Of a stretch of DNA of 64,000 nt, positions 11,424-23,279 are shown piece after piece (positions within the stretch are counted from its first letter, which is position 1; each line of letters begins with the position of its first letter). This stretch comes from Phycomyces blakesleeanus NRRL 1555(-) (Eukaryota > Mucoromycota > Mucoromycetes > Mucorales > Phycomycetaceae). The translations under genes were made by a program, and so were the position numbers. The notes under the pieces were generated by a model. The model was not told the DNA's origin, did not search any database, and worked only from the letters and a program-made list of their open reading frames with translations. The stretch spans positions 1,612,001 to 1,676,000 of the forward strand of contig NW_017265140.1 of NCBI RefSeq assembly GCF_001638985.1, given 5' to 3'.

Positions 11424-11760
11424 TTTAGACTTTTTCTTTTCTTTCATAGCTCTTCACTTTTCATTGTTCTTTACTCTCTTTATCTCTCTTCTTTCTCCTT
11501 TGTCCTTTGCTGTCTGAAAAGTTCTTTGTTCTGCAATTCTGTCTCCTCCCTTTCACTGTTACAACTATTTTCACAGCTGCAAAGTGGAGAGCAGATTCAG
11601 CCATTGAAGCTAGTATGATTTGATCTTCTCTTTCCCCTCTCTTTTTTTTGTCTTTTGTGATCCCTTGGGACTTTTTTTATATCTTCTTTTTGTACTTTGG
11701 AGGCTATATGATCTATAGATCGCCAGCAATATCTCCTTTAATAAAATATAATCTTTAATC
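11424..11760 (+). other. LINE A 3' UTR with a conserved block
   Basis: The stretch around 11537-11600 (CTGTCTCCTCCCTTTCACTG through GCTGCAAAGTGGAGAGCAG) is nearly identical to 16300-16356 in LINE B, although the sequence between it and the coding end has diverged. Partly complementary CTCC..CTTT and AAAG..GGAG segments could pair. This may be the 3' RNA structure recognised by the reverse transcriptase; that role is inferred. The tail reads CTCCTTTAATAAAATATAATC without poly-A. Confidence 0.6.
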
Positions 11761-11774
11761 TGAGCTACATCCCC
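11761..11774. repeat. tRNA-Ala 5'-end fragment / LINE target-site duplication 1
   Basis: TGAGCTACATCCCC equals positions 6411-6424, the first 14 bases of the tRNA-Ala gene read in reverse. It is the boundary between LINE A and LINE B. Confidence 0.93.
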
Positions 11775-12009
11775 GATCTCTCTTTCACGTAAGCTACTGT
11801 TACACAAGACATAACAAAAAAATTGGTTGCATCCATACAAAAGCTTCATCAATCCGTCCTACATCTTGTTCAAAACGTTACATCCATTGTCAAAAACATT
11901 GCATCCATTACCACTGTTGCCTTATCTATCAGCAGAAAAAATTTCAGCCGATTCTGACAACTTTTCATTTTTGTGATCTCAAATCTCAACATTGCTGCCA
12001 TTCTCTGTC

Positions 12010-12894
12010 ATGCAGGGAATGTCACCCAATCTCGCCTCATTTCTGAGGAACATGCAGGCCCAATTCATGTCACTACAACAACGTACCAATGAACTTGAAT
12101 CTCTTGCCGCAACTAATGCTAGATTAACTGCTCAATTAGTTAATGCGGAAAAGCTAATTGCTGATCTCAGATCTCAATTAGCATCTCAGGGCAATTGCCA
12201 AATTACAACAAATGCATCAACATCATCTGCACCAACCACACCCAAGGAGCCTGGCACTGAGGCTTCTACATGGGCTACAGCTGCTGCTGCTGCTCACAAC
12301 TCTGTTGTTGTTCCTACTGCTCTTTCTGTTCGCAAGACTCTAAGACCTCCTTCTGTTCGCCGGGTTGCTGCTTCTGCTAGAATGTTTGCCATTCCCACTG
12401 GTCCCAAAGGATATCAATATGTGTATATCCCACGTTCACGTCGTCTCACACATAGAGAAGTGCGCAACTCTTTGAAAACACTTGGTGTTGATACTGGCCG
12501 CATCTTGGATATCAATTTTCCTGCCAAGGATGTAGTTGGCATCCTAGTTTACAACCAGTATGCTGAGAAATTCCAGACCACTCTGACCACAGTTGCCATT
12601 GAGATCTTAGACACGTTTGACCCTTTGGATCCCAAAAACATTGCAGATCCCAAATATAAGTCTCTTTGTGATTCAGAGCTAGAAGAAGTTGCTGCTGAAC
12701 TTCATTCTGATCGTTGTCTGAAGGCTCTCAAGTATCTTCGTCCTCATGTTGCTGTTCCTGTTGGTCATTGCTTTTGTGATCAAGGCTGGATCTCTAAGGA
12801 AGATATTCCTGTTCATTCTGTTTCTGGTCCTGGTGCTGGTATTCATGATTTCCAATCACCATCTCGTCGTACCTCTGTTGCAATGTCTGAATGA
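12010..12894 (+). CDS. LINE B ORF1 protein
   Basis: Open frame of 294 residues, starting at an ATG placed like that of LINE A. The N-terminal coiled coil (LRNMQAQFMSLQQRTNELESLAATNARL) is followed by an Ala/Ser/Thr-rich linker and the conserved core EYVYIP-like (YQYVYIPRSRRL), LKTLGVDTGRILDINFPA and DPLDPKNIADPKY. It ends in the same VAMSE and overlaps ORF2 by ATGA. Codon-level divergence from copy A is substantial while the protein core is kept, which suggests past selection. Confidence 0.85.
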   Translation: MQGMSPNLASFLRNMQAQFMSLQQRTNELESLAATNARLTAQLVNAEKLIADLRSQLASQGNCQITTNASTSSAPTTPKEPGTEASTWATAAAAAHNSVVVPTALSVRKTLRPPSVRRVAASARMFAIPTGPKGYQYVYIPRSRRLTHREVRNSLKTLGVDTGRILDINFPAKDVVGILVYNQYAEKFQTTLTTVAIEILDTFDPLDPKNIADPKYKSLCDSELEEVAAELHSDRCLKALKYLRPHVAVPVGHCFCDQGWISKEDIPVHSVSGPGAGIHDFQSPSRRTSVAMSE

Positions 12895-15800
12895 GTGAAA
12901 TCTCATTAGGACTATGGAATGCTAATGGTCTGCAGCCTCGTGCAATTTATGATGTTCTTCAATACTGTCACTCTCTACATATGCTTTTTATCACTGAAAC
13001 ATGGCTTCTCCCCCCATCTCGTCTCCCCACTTCTTGGTCCCAGATTCATCTTTATGGTTTACCTGTAGCTGGCAACTACAGAGGTTCTATGGGTGTTTCT
13101 GTTCTTATTTCTCCATCCTGTCCTTATCCTGTCACTCAGATTCCTATGTCATCTAATTATGCTTTGGCCATCAAGATTGGTTCCCTCAGAATTGTATGCC
13201 TGTACTTACCACTCTCTATGTCCAACCATGATGCTCTTGCAGTTCTCTCATCCATTCCTTTGACCAATGACACTATTATATGTGGCGATTTTAATTCACG
13301 TTTGGGTTCACTTACTGGTGACTATGCTACTAACACTCTAGGTCTTGCTCTTTGTCAATGGTTAGAAGAACGTGCTCTTACTGTTGTCAATGGCCAGCTC
13401 TCACCATGCATACCTACATTCATTTCATTCTGCCAAAATGTGGAGATAAGCAGTATCATTGATCTGTTTATCACTAATATGTCCCTCACCAATGCCACTC
13501 TCAACATTCATACCGACCTCTCACTCAACTCTGACCACCGTCTGCTTTCACTTTCATTTACATATGCCATCAATCCAACATCACATGCACCACCACCATC
13601 TCGCAAAACATGGAACCTCTCACGACTTCAAGAACCTGATGTTCTCAAACTATATGCCCACACATTTGTCACTAATTCCACCAACCTCAAATCCACTTTG
13701 CAATCGACCTTCGAACACCCTCCTTCCTCACGTCCACCAATTGATGCACTAACTGATGAATTCAACTCACTCATTTATAATTCTTTAAGTAGCTCAATTG
13801 GCAACCGTCCTCCCCGTCCTTCCCACTGGAAAAAAGTCTGGAATTCAGTACTTCAAGCAGCTGCAGAGCACCGCAATTTCTGCTACAAGAAATGGCACTG
13901 TGCATGTGGTATAGACAGAATTCATTGGTGGGATAAGCATCTCAAAGCGCAGGCAGAATTCCGACATCAAGTGCAATCATCTAAGCGCCAATCATGGCAT
14001 GCTTTCTGCAAATCAATGGAACAAGACTTTTCCAAAGCAATATCAAAGATCAAGCAACTCAAACGCCAACGGCAGCCTCAGCACATGTTTCAACATAGTG
14101 ATGGACCAGCAACAGCAGCAACAATTATGTGTGAGCATCTTGCATCTGTATACAGTGGCAGTATCCTCCCAGATCAGCGTCCTCCTCCTCCTCTTCACAG
14201 TACTAGTCTGTCTTTTGCCTCTGCCAGCTCGCCATTTGTTTCTTCAGTGGTAGAGGGATGCATGCAATTTATGCCTAACTGCAAGGCACCAGGCCCAGAT
14301 CACATCAGAGCAGAAATGTTGAAAGTAATTCGACCACAAATTGCTCCACTACTCTCACTCTTGTTCACCATCTGTTGGCAATGGTCATATGTATCTGTTA
14401 TTTGGCGTCAGGCTCAAGTTTTTCCCATTTACAAAAAGGGAGATCCATCAATTGCTGCTAACTATCGACCTATTTCACTAACTTCTGTTGTGCGGAAACT
14501 GATGGAAATGTGTATTTCTCCAGTGCTTCACAAGTTTTCCCCTCCTCTGGATGTTGCTCAGGATGGTTTCCATCCTAGACGTGGTGCCATAGACCAAGCT
14601 CTCTGTCTGCATGACCTCATGAAAGCACACTTCCACCGCCATCACCATTATCCTGTTGTTGCATTCTTAGACATAAAGGCAGCTTATGATACAGTAGACT
14701 GACGAGTCATTTGGGATGCTCTTGCTAGACGTCACACACCACCAGCTTTACTTGGACTTCTTGTCAATATGTTTGATGATGTCTCTATATCTGTTCTTCT
14801 TGGTAACTTCTCTTCTCATTCTTTTTCTCCTACCACAGGCGTCCTTCAAGGTTCCGTTCTCAGTCCACATTTGTATTCAATCTATATCAACTCCCTGCCA
14901 CCAATACTTCGCACAGTTGCATCACCACTCACCTCAACACATATCCCATCAACCTCTCCTTCCTCATTGGATGCTTACAATTCTCTTCTTGCCCCATCAG
15001 ATGCGAATGACTTTCAACACATTCACTTGCCTACTGCCATTAACAGTCTTCTTTTTGCTGATGATGTTGCTATCTTTGGCTCTGTCACTGATGTTCAGAG
15101 TATGCTTGATCTTGCTGCCCAACACTCCTTCCAGCTTGGCTACCGTTGGAGTCCTTCAAAATGTGCTGTACTCTATCCTCCTTCACGATCTTTACCACGT
15201 TCTACTATCTCTCTGTATGGCGAGTTGCATCCTGCAGTAAATGAGTTTATATACTTGGGTATACCTTTCCGTAACAAAGGCACCTTTGGACCGTCTGTTG
15301 TCACTCATCGTCGTTCTGGAGCATTGGCTGCTATGGCAACTCTTACTGCTGTTGGTGCATGTAGATCTGGTTTCAGTTTGCTCTTAAGTTCACATCTGTT
15401 CAAAACCTTTATACAACCAAAATTCGAGTATGGTCTTGCAATCACATGTCTTTTGCAAAAAGATGTTTTACTTCTAGAGAAAATTCAAGATAAATGCTTG
15501 CAAATGATTGTTGGTGGCCATGCAACTTCATCTACTGCGGTCTTGAAACATATCTGCAACCTGCCCAGTATGGCTTTTCGCGTTGACATTCTTAAAACAA
15601 AATTTTGTCTTCGGGCACACACTCTTCCTTCTGGTTGTCTTCTCTCTCTGCTCCAATTTCTTATCATCTCCAAGCATCAACACTATCCACTCTTCACTCA
15701 AACCCTCTTTTTGCCAGCATTCCTCCTGATCTTAATTGCTCCAGCCACATAAAACTATCCAAGCACTTTGAGTCTTTTAGACAAGAAAAGTTTGCTCACT

Positions 15801-16213
15801 TTCGTCTCACCAACACTAAGATTCTCATCCAAGCTTGCCACCCTCTTCTTGAAGTTGATCCTGTATTGTTTCTTCCTGCTACACGCATAGAACGTGGCAG
15901 TCTAGTACGTTGGAGAATGGGCTGGTTGCCTGGTAAGCCAAAGGAGTGTGCATGTGGCTTTGATCATACTTCAAGACGCCATTTCCAATTCTGCATCACA
16001 ATCCCATCTCAGCTGTTCTCTCAACTTTCAGCACCACCCACAGATGAAGACAACATCATTGACTTTGCTATATCAGCACTACCAATCTCGTCTACACATC
16101 CAAGCCCTCTATATTGGAAAGCTCTTCTTACAATACTATGGCATATTGACATGCTATGCAATCCTAATGGCAACTACACACATGAAACCGATCATGGTTC
16201 TCTCTGGCACTAG
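12891..16213 (+). pseudogene. LINE B ORF2, one stop and one frameshift
   Basis: Begins at the ATGA overlap. The endonuclease (WNANGL, ITETWL, CGDFN, SIIDLFI, NSDHR) and reverse transcriptase (CKAPGPDHIRAEM, NYRPISLTS, FLDIKAAYDTVD, GVLQGSVLSP, FADD) are present. A TGA at 14700-14702 sits right after AYDTVD in what is CGA-like in its relatives. The frame then continues to about 15655, where it shifts; the C-terminal part resumes in another frame to 16213. That part includes the CX1CX8HX3C cluster (CACGFDHTSRRHFQFC). The copy is dead unless the stop is read through. Confidence 0.9.
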
Positions 16214-16456
16214 CTCTAATAATTTAATATCTGTTTTCTTTTACTTCTTTTCTTCTTATTTTTTGTCTTCTTATTCATGAAATGTTTCTAGATCTGCAAT
16301 TCTGTCTCCTCCCTTTCACTGTTACAACTTTTTACACAGCTGCAAAGTGGAGAGCAGGTTCAGTCTTTTAGCTTAGTATTGTTTATTTCTCTTCTTCTAT
16401 TCATTTTTTTGTCTTTTGTGATCCTTTTGGACTTTTTTTATCTTTTTCTTTTGTAC
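16214..16456 (+). other. LINE B 3' UTR, part before the Plavaka insertion
   Basis: It contains the block conserved with LINE A (16300-16356) and the T-rich TTTTGTCTTTTGTGATCC stretch. It ends at the TTG duplication (16457-16459) of the nested Plavaka element. Confidence 0.7.
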
Positions 16457-16779
16457 TTGCACTGGAAAAATAGGGTAATTTCATCTGGATCAAATGTACC
16501 AAAAATGTAGATGATTGAGCCGATATCATCACAATTTTTGTGATATATCATTTTGAGCAATGGTACAATATCATCTATGGTGCTGATGTGTATCATCATA
16601 ACAACGGGTATATGAAAACCCAATGTAGAACGATTGTCAGTCCGCAAACTATGGAAACTGAATAAATATTGTAGTTACGCTTTACTCCTATCGAGTCTAC
16701 CTCTTTATGTGTTATATTTTGAGGTCTATAAAGAGTTAGCGTCCCATATTATTATTTTTACTGGGTTTTTTTATTGGCT

Positions 16780-16975
16780 GTAGAAATGCTTTAAAAACTA
16801 TCAAAGAGATGATTGTAGGTTTTTTACAATATAAAGAAATGATGATAGTTGGTTTTTTATACATGCTCAAAGTGATGAAACTAGGTTTTTTATACACACA
16901 AAAGCAATGAAACTAGGTTTTTTTACAATGGAAAAGAGAAACAAAGCATGGGTAGATTTTTATAAACAAGCCTCT
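16780..16975. repeat. Subterminal short repeats of Plavaka D
   Basis: The phrase AAACTAGGTTTTTTATAC and variants (TAGGTTTTTTACAATATAAAG, TTGGTTTTTTATACATG) recur four or five times about 38-45 bases apart between 16814 and 16960. They lie roughly 350 bases inside the left end, where CACTA-superfamily elements usually keep transposase-binding repeats. Binding is inferred. Confidence 0.55.
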
Positions 16976-18147
16976 TTGGTTTGTTTATTTATTTTACTTT
17001 TATTTATTTATTTTTTGGAAAAACATTGGGTTATACATTTTTTGTTCAATTTTGTTTTATTTGATAGGAAAATCTTTTCTAGATAAAAATTCTAATTTCA
17101 CGACAGTTTTGATACTATAGCTATTATAATCGCTAATACTTCTTGCTCGCTATATATAATTTAAAGCCTTTTGGGAGTAGACATGGAATACATACTTTAA
17201 TAGCGGGAATCCTATTAAAAAATGATTAATAGAAAAGAAGAATTAGTAAATGATTTAAATTGAAATTTCTTCATAAATACTTACAAGGCGGAGAAGACTT
17301 GACATAAACTTGATATAAACATGTTCTTCAGAATTATCAAGACAATACCAGTAGTCTTTGAATAGAGATACATTCTAAAAATGAATAATTATTAATATTG
17401 TGCGTAGTAAAGGCGTATTTATTAAATATATTGTAGTTAACTTACCAAATATTACTGATTATACGTCTTTGTGCATAATATTAGACATAACTAATAAATC
17501 ATAATAAAAATAAATATATATCTATGAGTACGACGAAAGGATAATTTGAATTTTTTTTAAGAAAAAAACTTACCATGTTCAATTAAGAGATGATGAGACT
17601 CAATGGAAATGAGTAGCAATGGCAAGACAAACAATATGATGAGTAACAGAGATCATTAAGAGAATAATATCTTACCTTGATATATCAGACAGAGTATAGT
17701 CAAACAAAGAGACACATATTTGGTATCGAGCTATAAAAGAAAGAAAGAAAATTGTAAGTGAAATTGTAAAAACATAAGCAAAAGAGAAACAAAGAAAATA
17801 TCAATAATAAATGTTGTTAAAAGAAAAAAAAAAAGAAAAAAAAAAGACTTGTCTTAAAATCCAGTTTGACCCTGACAAAATGCGGGCTGTAAAAAGTAAT
17901 ACTCCAAAAGAAGATGACCACCGTCATCTTGAAATACTACTTTGTGTCTCATTGAGTTAGAAAAGAAGTTGTCTAAATGTGGATCAAGCGGTTGGGAGAT
18001 GTGCTTAAATATCAAATGAAAGGTAGAGAGTTAATCTGCACCGCTTATCCTCTTTACTAGTATGTGAATTTTAAATATGATATAACAAGTGTAGTGAATT
18101 GTACAATATTAGTTGAAAATTATTAATATTTATTTTATTAACAGAAA
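16976..18147. other. Non-coding left arm of Plavaka D
   Basis: AT-rich DNA without a supported gene. It probably contains the promoter of the accessory gene that starts at 18148; I see no distinctive promoter motif. Confidence 0.4.
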
Positions 18148-19420
18148 ATGACAAAGCGTATTCCTACTGCTCCCCGCCGACCCAACCTACGCATGAATGC
18201 TGTTCTTAATAGCACAATTGCAGGTGTTGTTGCTCCAATTGATACACCAACTCCAGAAGTAGCAGTTGACACAGCCCCTGAAGTTCAAGTCGCTGTGACC
18301 CCAATGGATCACGTCCTTACCTTGTTGGCAGCCAACAATGTGTCAATGCAATCTTTGCAAGAAAATACAAAAGGAGTGACTGATGCAATAACTCATTTGA
18401 AGAATGGTCTGGATTTGTCCAACAAGACAAACGAATTTTTGAAGAACTCGGTCCTTCAGCTCATGACTGAAAATGCTGAAATAGAAAAGGCAATGACCAG
18501 CCAAAATTCCATGATGCCTTCTGCTGTACCAGCAGATTCTTCTTCTTCCATGGATGATGATCTTGACCTTGGAGCGAAACATCATCCCTTGATTTCTGTA
18601 AGTAAATTGATAATAATAACATTACTGATTCATATATCTAATACTGTTTTTATAGCAACTTATCAATAGTTACATCAAGAAACCGAACTTTGTTAGCACA
18701 GACCTGCTCAAAGTTGCTGAGAATAATAATAGATCAGCATGGTCAATGACTGGCACGTATGGCAACAAGTACAACAAGACACTTGCACTGGCTCTCTTCA
18801 AGTACCTGAGACCTCAAAGATGTTGCACAAATGTGTCAAAGAGTGTCATTATGAATATAATAAAGAATCACTACCAAAATCAAGTGCAAGTCTTCCGGAT
18901 CTCAGCAGAGAAGATTATGGCTAGAAATAAAGCTGGAAGAAGACACAACAGAAAGAAGACCGTAAGTTTTAAAATAAAATTAATTTACTATTGATTTAAT
19001 GTTTTAATACAATACTCTTTGGTAGCTTCTTGACCATCGTATTATCACGTACCAGACATATACAGAGGCTATTCATGAGGGCATGAATCGATATGATTGC
19101 GGAAATATTCTTTCTATTGACGTGATGTCTGATGGTGAGTCGGATAGAGATAACAAAGTGCGGGCATATCGTCCCAGCTGGAGAACTGATGAGGTAATGT
19201 TAAACATCTATTTATGTTTTAAAGAAAATAATAATACTTTATTAATACTATTTATTCTTTAAACCAGCTCCAGACGTTTATTAGTACTATTGATGAACTT
19301 ACTGTTATCCGTTTGAAGAAAAATTCAGAAAGCTTGAAAAAGCGCATCCCTTATGAGAAAGAAGTGAGCATTCCCGAGAATTTGGCAGTCACTTTACCAG
19401 ATTGGTGCTTTTCAAAATAA
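18148..19420 (+). CDS. Plavaka accessory protein, element D
   Basis: Four exons (18148-18597, 18656-18961, 19026-19193, 19268-19420), each a multiple of three and joined by GTAAGT/GTAATG..AG introns, give a 358-residue protein. The N terminus is basic (MTKRIPTAPRRPNLR), followed by a Val/Pro/Thr-rich and helical part. Exon 2 ends in a basic patch (RNKAGRRHNRKKT). Exons 3-4 carry the segment VMSDGESD..YRPSWRTDE..FISTIDEL, ending LPDWCFSK. That C-terminal block matches the minus-strand gene of the other Plavaka lineage (42547-43606: YMSDLESD..FRPSWRSEE..FVDELD..LPSWSKKQ). I know no named domain for it. Convergent with the transposase, tail to tail, with about 180 bases between them. Confidence 0.75.
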
Positions 19421-19603
19421 ATCATTTTTTTCTTGCCAACTATTTTAGAGTCTTTTTTCTACTTGTTTATGTTTACGGATTAGCATGATGTATACAGATG
19501 CATGTATAGCATGCCAAGTACAAACAAAAATTTATAGAAATAATAAAAAATAAACGTGCAGCTATATATATTAGTCTGTATTAATTAATTTTTGTATTTG
19601 AAT

Positions 19604-22600
19604 CTAAATATATATTTTTCGTGGCAAAGGAACTACACACATCTGAACTTCACCTTCTAGACCAAGGTGCTCGCCTACTGCAACTGGATAGCAGATTCTA
19701 TGCACTGGGAGAATGCTGTTCATGCTGTCATCTTCGAACCCCACCTCATTCACCTCAACTCCTTCTCCTGCTCTGGGCTGAAGTAAAACTTCCTTGTACC
19801 ATCGTACATATGCAAATACATGCTGGCTCGCATGACCAGCAAACGAGTTTACAGCAGTATTGACAAAGAGGTACTGAATTTGGCCCGCGTATGGCTTGGT
19901 ACTTCTACCATCACTTGTCTCAAACAAGGCTTGCATGAACGACCCATGCTGATTCTTCGTTTTGCTCTTGTAGATTTGCCCAAGAAGATTGATTGATTCA
20001 AACTTCTGTATCCGATTGTTAACAAAATTATCGGAATGACCAGCCTGACGATAATGAACAAGAGTTTGATCATTGTATGTCTCGCAATAGTATTCCAACA
20101 AATGCTCATACTCGGATTCATCCATGGAAATCTTCCCCTTTAGAGCTAAAGGAAGTGTGGAAGGGGGCAAAGGCTCGTTTCCCTTGACGATATCAAAGTT
20201 GATCTCAGGAGAATCAAGAAAAGCATTGATATCGAATTGGATTGAGGTGGCAGTGGAAGTGGAAGTGGCTATGGAATTGGCAGTGGATGCAGTGAGCTCA
20301 AGGATGATCGCCGAATGCTCAGGTCGAATTATTGGCAAAGTTTGGCGAATAAGATCTCCCTGGTATGCTTCTTCAAGATACTTCTTCATATAGGTTCCCT
20401 CAAACCCGTCTTTTCTATTTGTCGCATAGTTTTTCAAGATACCATTGCATCTTTCGAAACTAAAAAGCCAATAGCCATAAACCGGGCCAAAGTTCAGTAC
20501 AGTCTCTCGCAGATGAAGATAGAGATGCATGTTTGGCGAAAGGAATGGGGCTTTATACAACTTCTCGCACTCTCTGCAGAAAGCCTCCAAAGATTGATGG
20601 GCTTCATCAAGGTGAGCCATGGATATGCTTGGCATTGAGAGGTACTGGCATGCATTGACAAACGTTGTCCAGTTACCGAGATGAGCTTCAGGTAGACGAC
20701 CACGCAGGAGAACAGGAGAGTACACCAAGCACCAAGACTTCCACTCGTCGGCCTTCATGAATGGGAAGCCACGCCCGATCTTTGTCCCTAATGGCGTGTA
20801 GTCCTCTGGCAGTACAAGCTTGTCAGCATCCAACTGCATTTCGGCCAAGTGTGCATCTGTGATGAGACCTGAAGATCTCCATTTCTCCATTATTCTCTTT
20901 GCTGTTCCGAGGTACAGGTTGTGCATCGGATTGATGACAGTGCACTCCACAAGGTTAAAGTAAACCAGGTCATGCAATTCTGACCATCGGACACCATTTT
21001 CCCTCTCCAATCTCTTTCTCTGTGCATCACTGCTGGCCATTCTCCACAACTCAGCATCACGGCGGTTTTCGGCATCAGTGCAAGGCACCCACTCAGAAAA
21101 CACGAACCCAGAGTAGTCTACAGCATTGGAGTCTGGAAGGCGAGGGAACTGTCGGTTGCACTTATTGCATGCACATGTGCTTGAATGAGAGGTGAACCCA
21201 CAAGTCTTACGGGCAGCAGGAATGTCGCAGGCAACAAGAAGAAGGACAGCACAGACAAGAGCACCAGATGGGCACTGTACGGTAGGCATCACCACACCGC
21301 CATACAACTGGTTGAGTTCTGCGACAAGGGGACGGAGGTAGTGATTGATCTCACTTGTCTTTGCTTCCTTGGGCCCTGGCATGAGACCAACGAGAACAAC
21401 ATTCTCCTTCTTGTACCATTCCGATCTTGGCAAGTTGTTGATGCAAAGGTATATTGCACCACAGGAGTAAGTGACCCCATCGAAAGGTTGAAACCAATCG
21501 ATGTTCATGGTAAGCATTATGGAGCACTCATGATTCACAAACGGTAAACCATTGCTATTCTTCAGACTGTTCCACTTCGTACCATCGTAAATGTCAAACA
21601 TCATGCCTGGAACTTGCACTCTGATTCTCCAATGGTTGATGATGTCTTCGAATCCAGGGCAGCAAAAAAGGATAGACAATGTTTTGATTATGAAGTTATA
21701 CATGTAGATCTTTTTGGGGATAGTCAAGGCTCTTGATGTTGCAAAGAAAAGAGCGTTTCCACATTCTCTACCAGAGAGTCTCTCGAAATTACAGCACTCT
21801 GGAACAACATCGGACTCTTCGTATACTTTGTTACAATTGCCACATGCAACAAACCGCTGGACACCTTGAGTCACGTTGCTGAGACCGGTCATAGAGTTGA
21901 CACCGTTTATACTGAGGGGAAGACGGAAAGACTGTCCAAAGTGTGCCAATACTTCGTTAAGAAACTTTAACAGAACAGCACCACCAGAATTGACAACATA
22001 TTTGGATATGAAGAAGGCAGCAAAAGAAGCAATGAAAGCATGAGTAGGATCAACTGGCATATTGGATGAAGAAAAGTGCTCTATTTGAAAAAAAATCAAT
22101 ACTTGTTGACTTTATTGATTTATATGTGCTTTTTGTACTAACCTCTAACATCATCAGATTCATCGTCAGAAATATCTAAAATGGTTGCTTCAATGACACC
22201 CTCATCTTCGCTTTCAGAATCAAACAAGGAATCAATGCCAAAAAGAGGTAAGTCTTCGGCTGTTTTGTTAGGTAAAAAAGAATCAAATTATTAGATATTA
22301 TAAATGATTATAAAACTTTAATAAAAATACTATGCATACCTTCAACTTGATCTTCGGCATCAACATTGTATTCAAAGTCAATCTCCATGTCATTGTCATT
22401 CGACATTACTTCTATAACTGAGGCTATATTATATGAAAATAAATATTTAATTAAAATTGTCTCAATAATAATTTTCTTAAATTTGAACTTACAAGAAGAT
22501 CCTGACTGATATTGTCTCACGATATCCTGTTGTGCATGTCTTCTGAGTGTTTGGGTAGACACCAAAACAAATCCCATGCTATTGGAAGAGCATTTAGAGC

Positions 22601-22634
22601 ACTTGTATTCTGAATTGTTGTTGTTTTTTGACAT
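19604..22634 (-). CDS. Plavaka transposase (tnp2 family), element D
   Basis: Exons 22493-22634, 22340-22423, 22143-22259 and 19604-22080 join in frame to 939 residues. Exon 1 holds a zinc-finger-like CSKC..LRRHAQ motif, exons 2-3 are acidic, and exon 4 is the catalytic body. Hallmarks are VACGNCNKVYEES, NIDWFQPFDG, GAIYLCINNLPRSE, VLVGLMPGPKEA, ACDIPAARKTCGF, CACNKCNRQF, NPMHNLYLGTAKR and WLFSFERCNG. The first Asp (DWFQPF) and the Glu of SFER fit a DDE set. At the second position this copy has VINPMHNL where the other lineage has VIDPMHNL, so the presumed catalytic Asp is Asn here. Activity is therefore uncertain despite the open frame. Confidence 0.9.
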
Positions 22635-23189
22635 ATTGTGTGCATATGTTTTATTTTTTAAGTCTTTAGAATTGACAAGAATAGAAAATTGTTCAGGAAC
22701 ACAATTTAATATATATCTTTCCAAATTACACCAGCTTCCAAAATGACATAGTTTATTCCGGCTGTTAAAATGGGCAGTTCTCTAAACAGTAATTGATTGC
22801 CTCATTCTAAAATACAATAATACACACTTTTGTTAAAACATGTCGTCATGTACATTTTATTAGCTGTAGAGCATATACAACAAAAATATTTGTAGTAATA
22901 TCACGACCATTAACCTCATCATACTTATAAATAAATATTACAACAATAAAAATCTTTATTATCTCACTCAAAAGATATCATTTGGTTTAAGTTTCCTACA
23001 ACTATTGACTCTGCAACATGGCTACAAGTCCCAAAAAGAAATCTCGCAGACATTTTTTACAAAAAAGAGTAAACTCGTTTTTTTATCCAATAAAACAGAC
23101 CAAGCATTATCATCGCCGTCGAAAATAAAAAAGACAAAAGTGATGGAAATTTAAGCTACCACTCCACAAATAATAGTACCCTACACCAT
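22635..23189. other. Non-coding right arm of Plavaka D
   Basis: Upstream region of the transposase. A 36-codon frame at 23018-23128 starts MATSPKKKSRR and is rich in basic residues, but has no homologue I recognise and is probably chance. Part of this stretch (23000-23042) resembles 6183-6222 outside the element. Confidence 0.4.
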
Positions 23190-23279
23190 AGATGAAATTA
23201 CCCTATTTTTCCAGTGTTGGGAGGCTATATGATCTATAGATTGCCAGCAATATCTCCTTAATAAAAATAATCTTTAACC

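Larger units (their letters stand above)
6425..11760 (+). mobile_element. LINE (non-LTR retrotransposon) copy A
   Basis: Starts directly at the tRNA-Ala 5' end and ends with AATAAAATATAATCTTTAATC, followed by the 14-bp tRNA repeat TGAGCTACATCCCC (11761-11774). That repeat also forms the tRNA 5' end at 6411-6424, so it is the target-site duplication. Without the solo LTR the element is about 4.8 kb: 5' UTR, ORF1, ORF2 overlapping by ATGA, and a short 3' UTR with no poly-A tail. ORF2 has an apurinic-type endonuclease and reverse transcriptase but no RNase H that I can see. This is the least decayed of the three copies and the one next to the tRNA. Insertion beside tRNA genes recalls Dictyostelium TRE elements. 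Confidence 0.93.
16460..23216 (-). mobile_element. Plavaka/CACTA-superfamily transposon D, apparently intact
   Basis: The termini are perfect 27-bp inverted repeats starting CACTGGAAAAATAGGGTAAT (16460-16486 and 23190-23216). They are flanked by the duplication TTG (16457-16459, 23217-23219). The insertion target is the 3' UTR of LINE B. Two oppositely oriented genes, an accessory gene (18148-19420, plus) and a transposase (19604-22634, minus), converge, and both join in frame without lesions. With perfect ends and open genes this is one of the two best candidates here for a recently or currently active element. Confidence 0.93.
11775..23279 (+). mobile_element. LINE copy B, with a nested Plavaka element
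   Basis: The same LINE family as copy A; its 5' end GATCTCTCTTTCACGTAAGC aligns with those of A and C. The 3' UTR is cut by the Plavaka element at 16460-23216 and resumes at 23220 with GAGGCTATATGATCTATAG, the same sequence that follows TTTGTACTTTG in copy A. It ends TAATAAAAATAATCTTTAACC, followed by the tRNA fragment at 23280. Without the nested element it is about 4.75 kb. ORF1 is open; ORF2 has one stop and one frameshift. Confidence 0.92.

Noticed and set aside
23018..23128. 36-codon basic frame starting MATSPKKKSRR
   Set aside because: Too short, no homologue recognised and no splice partner; it lies in a transposon arm.
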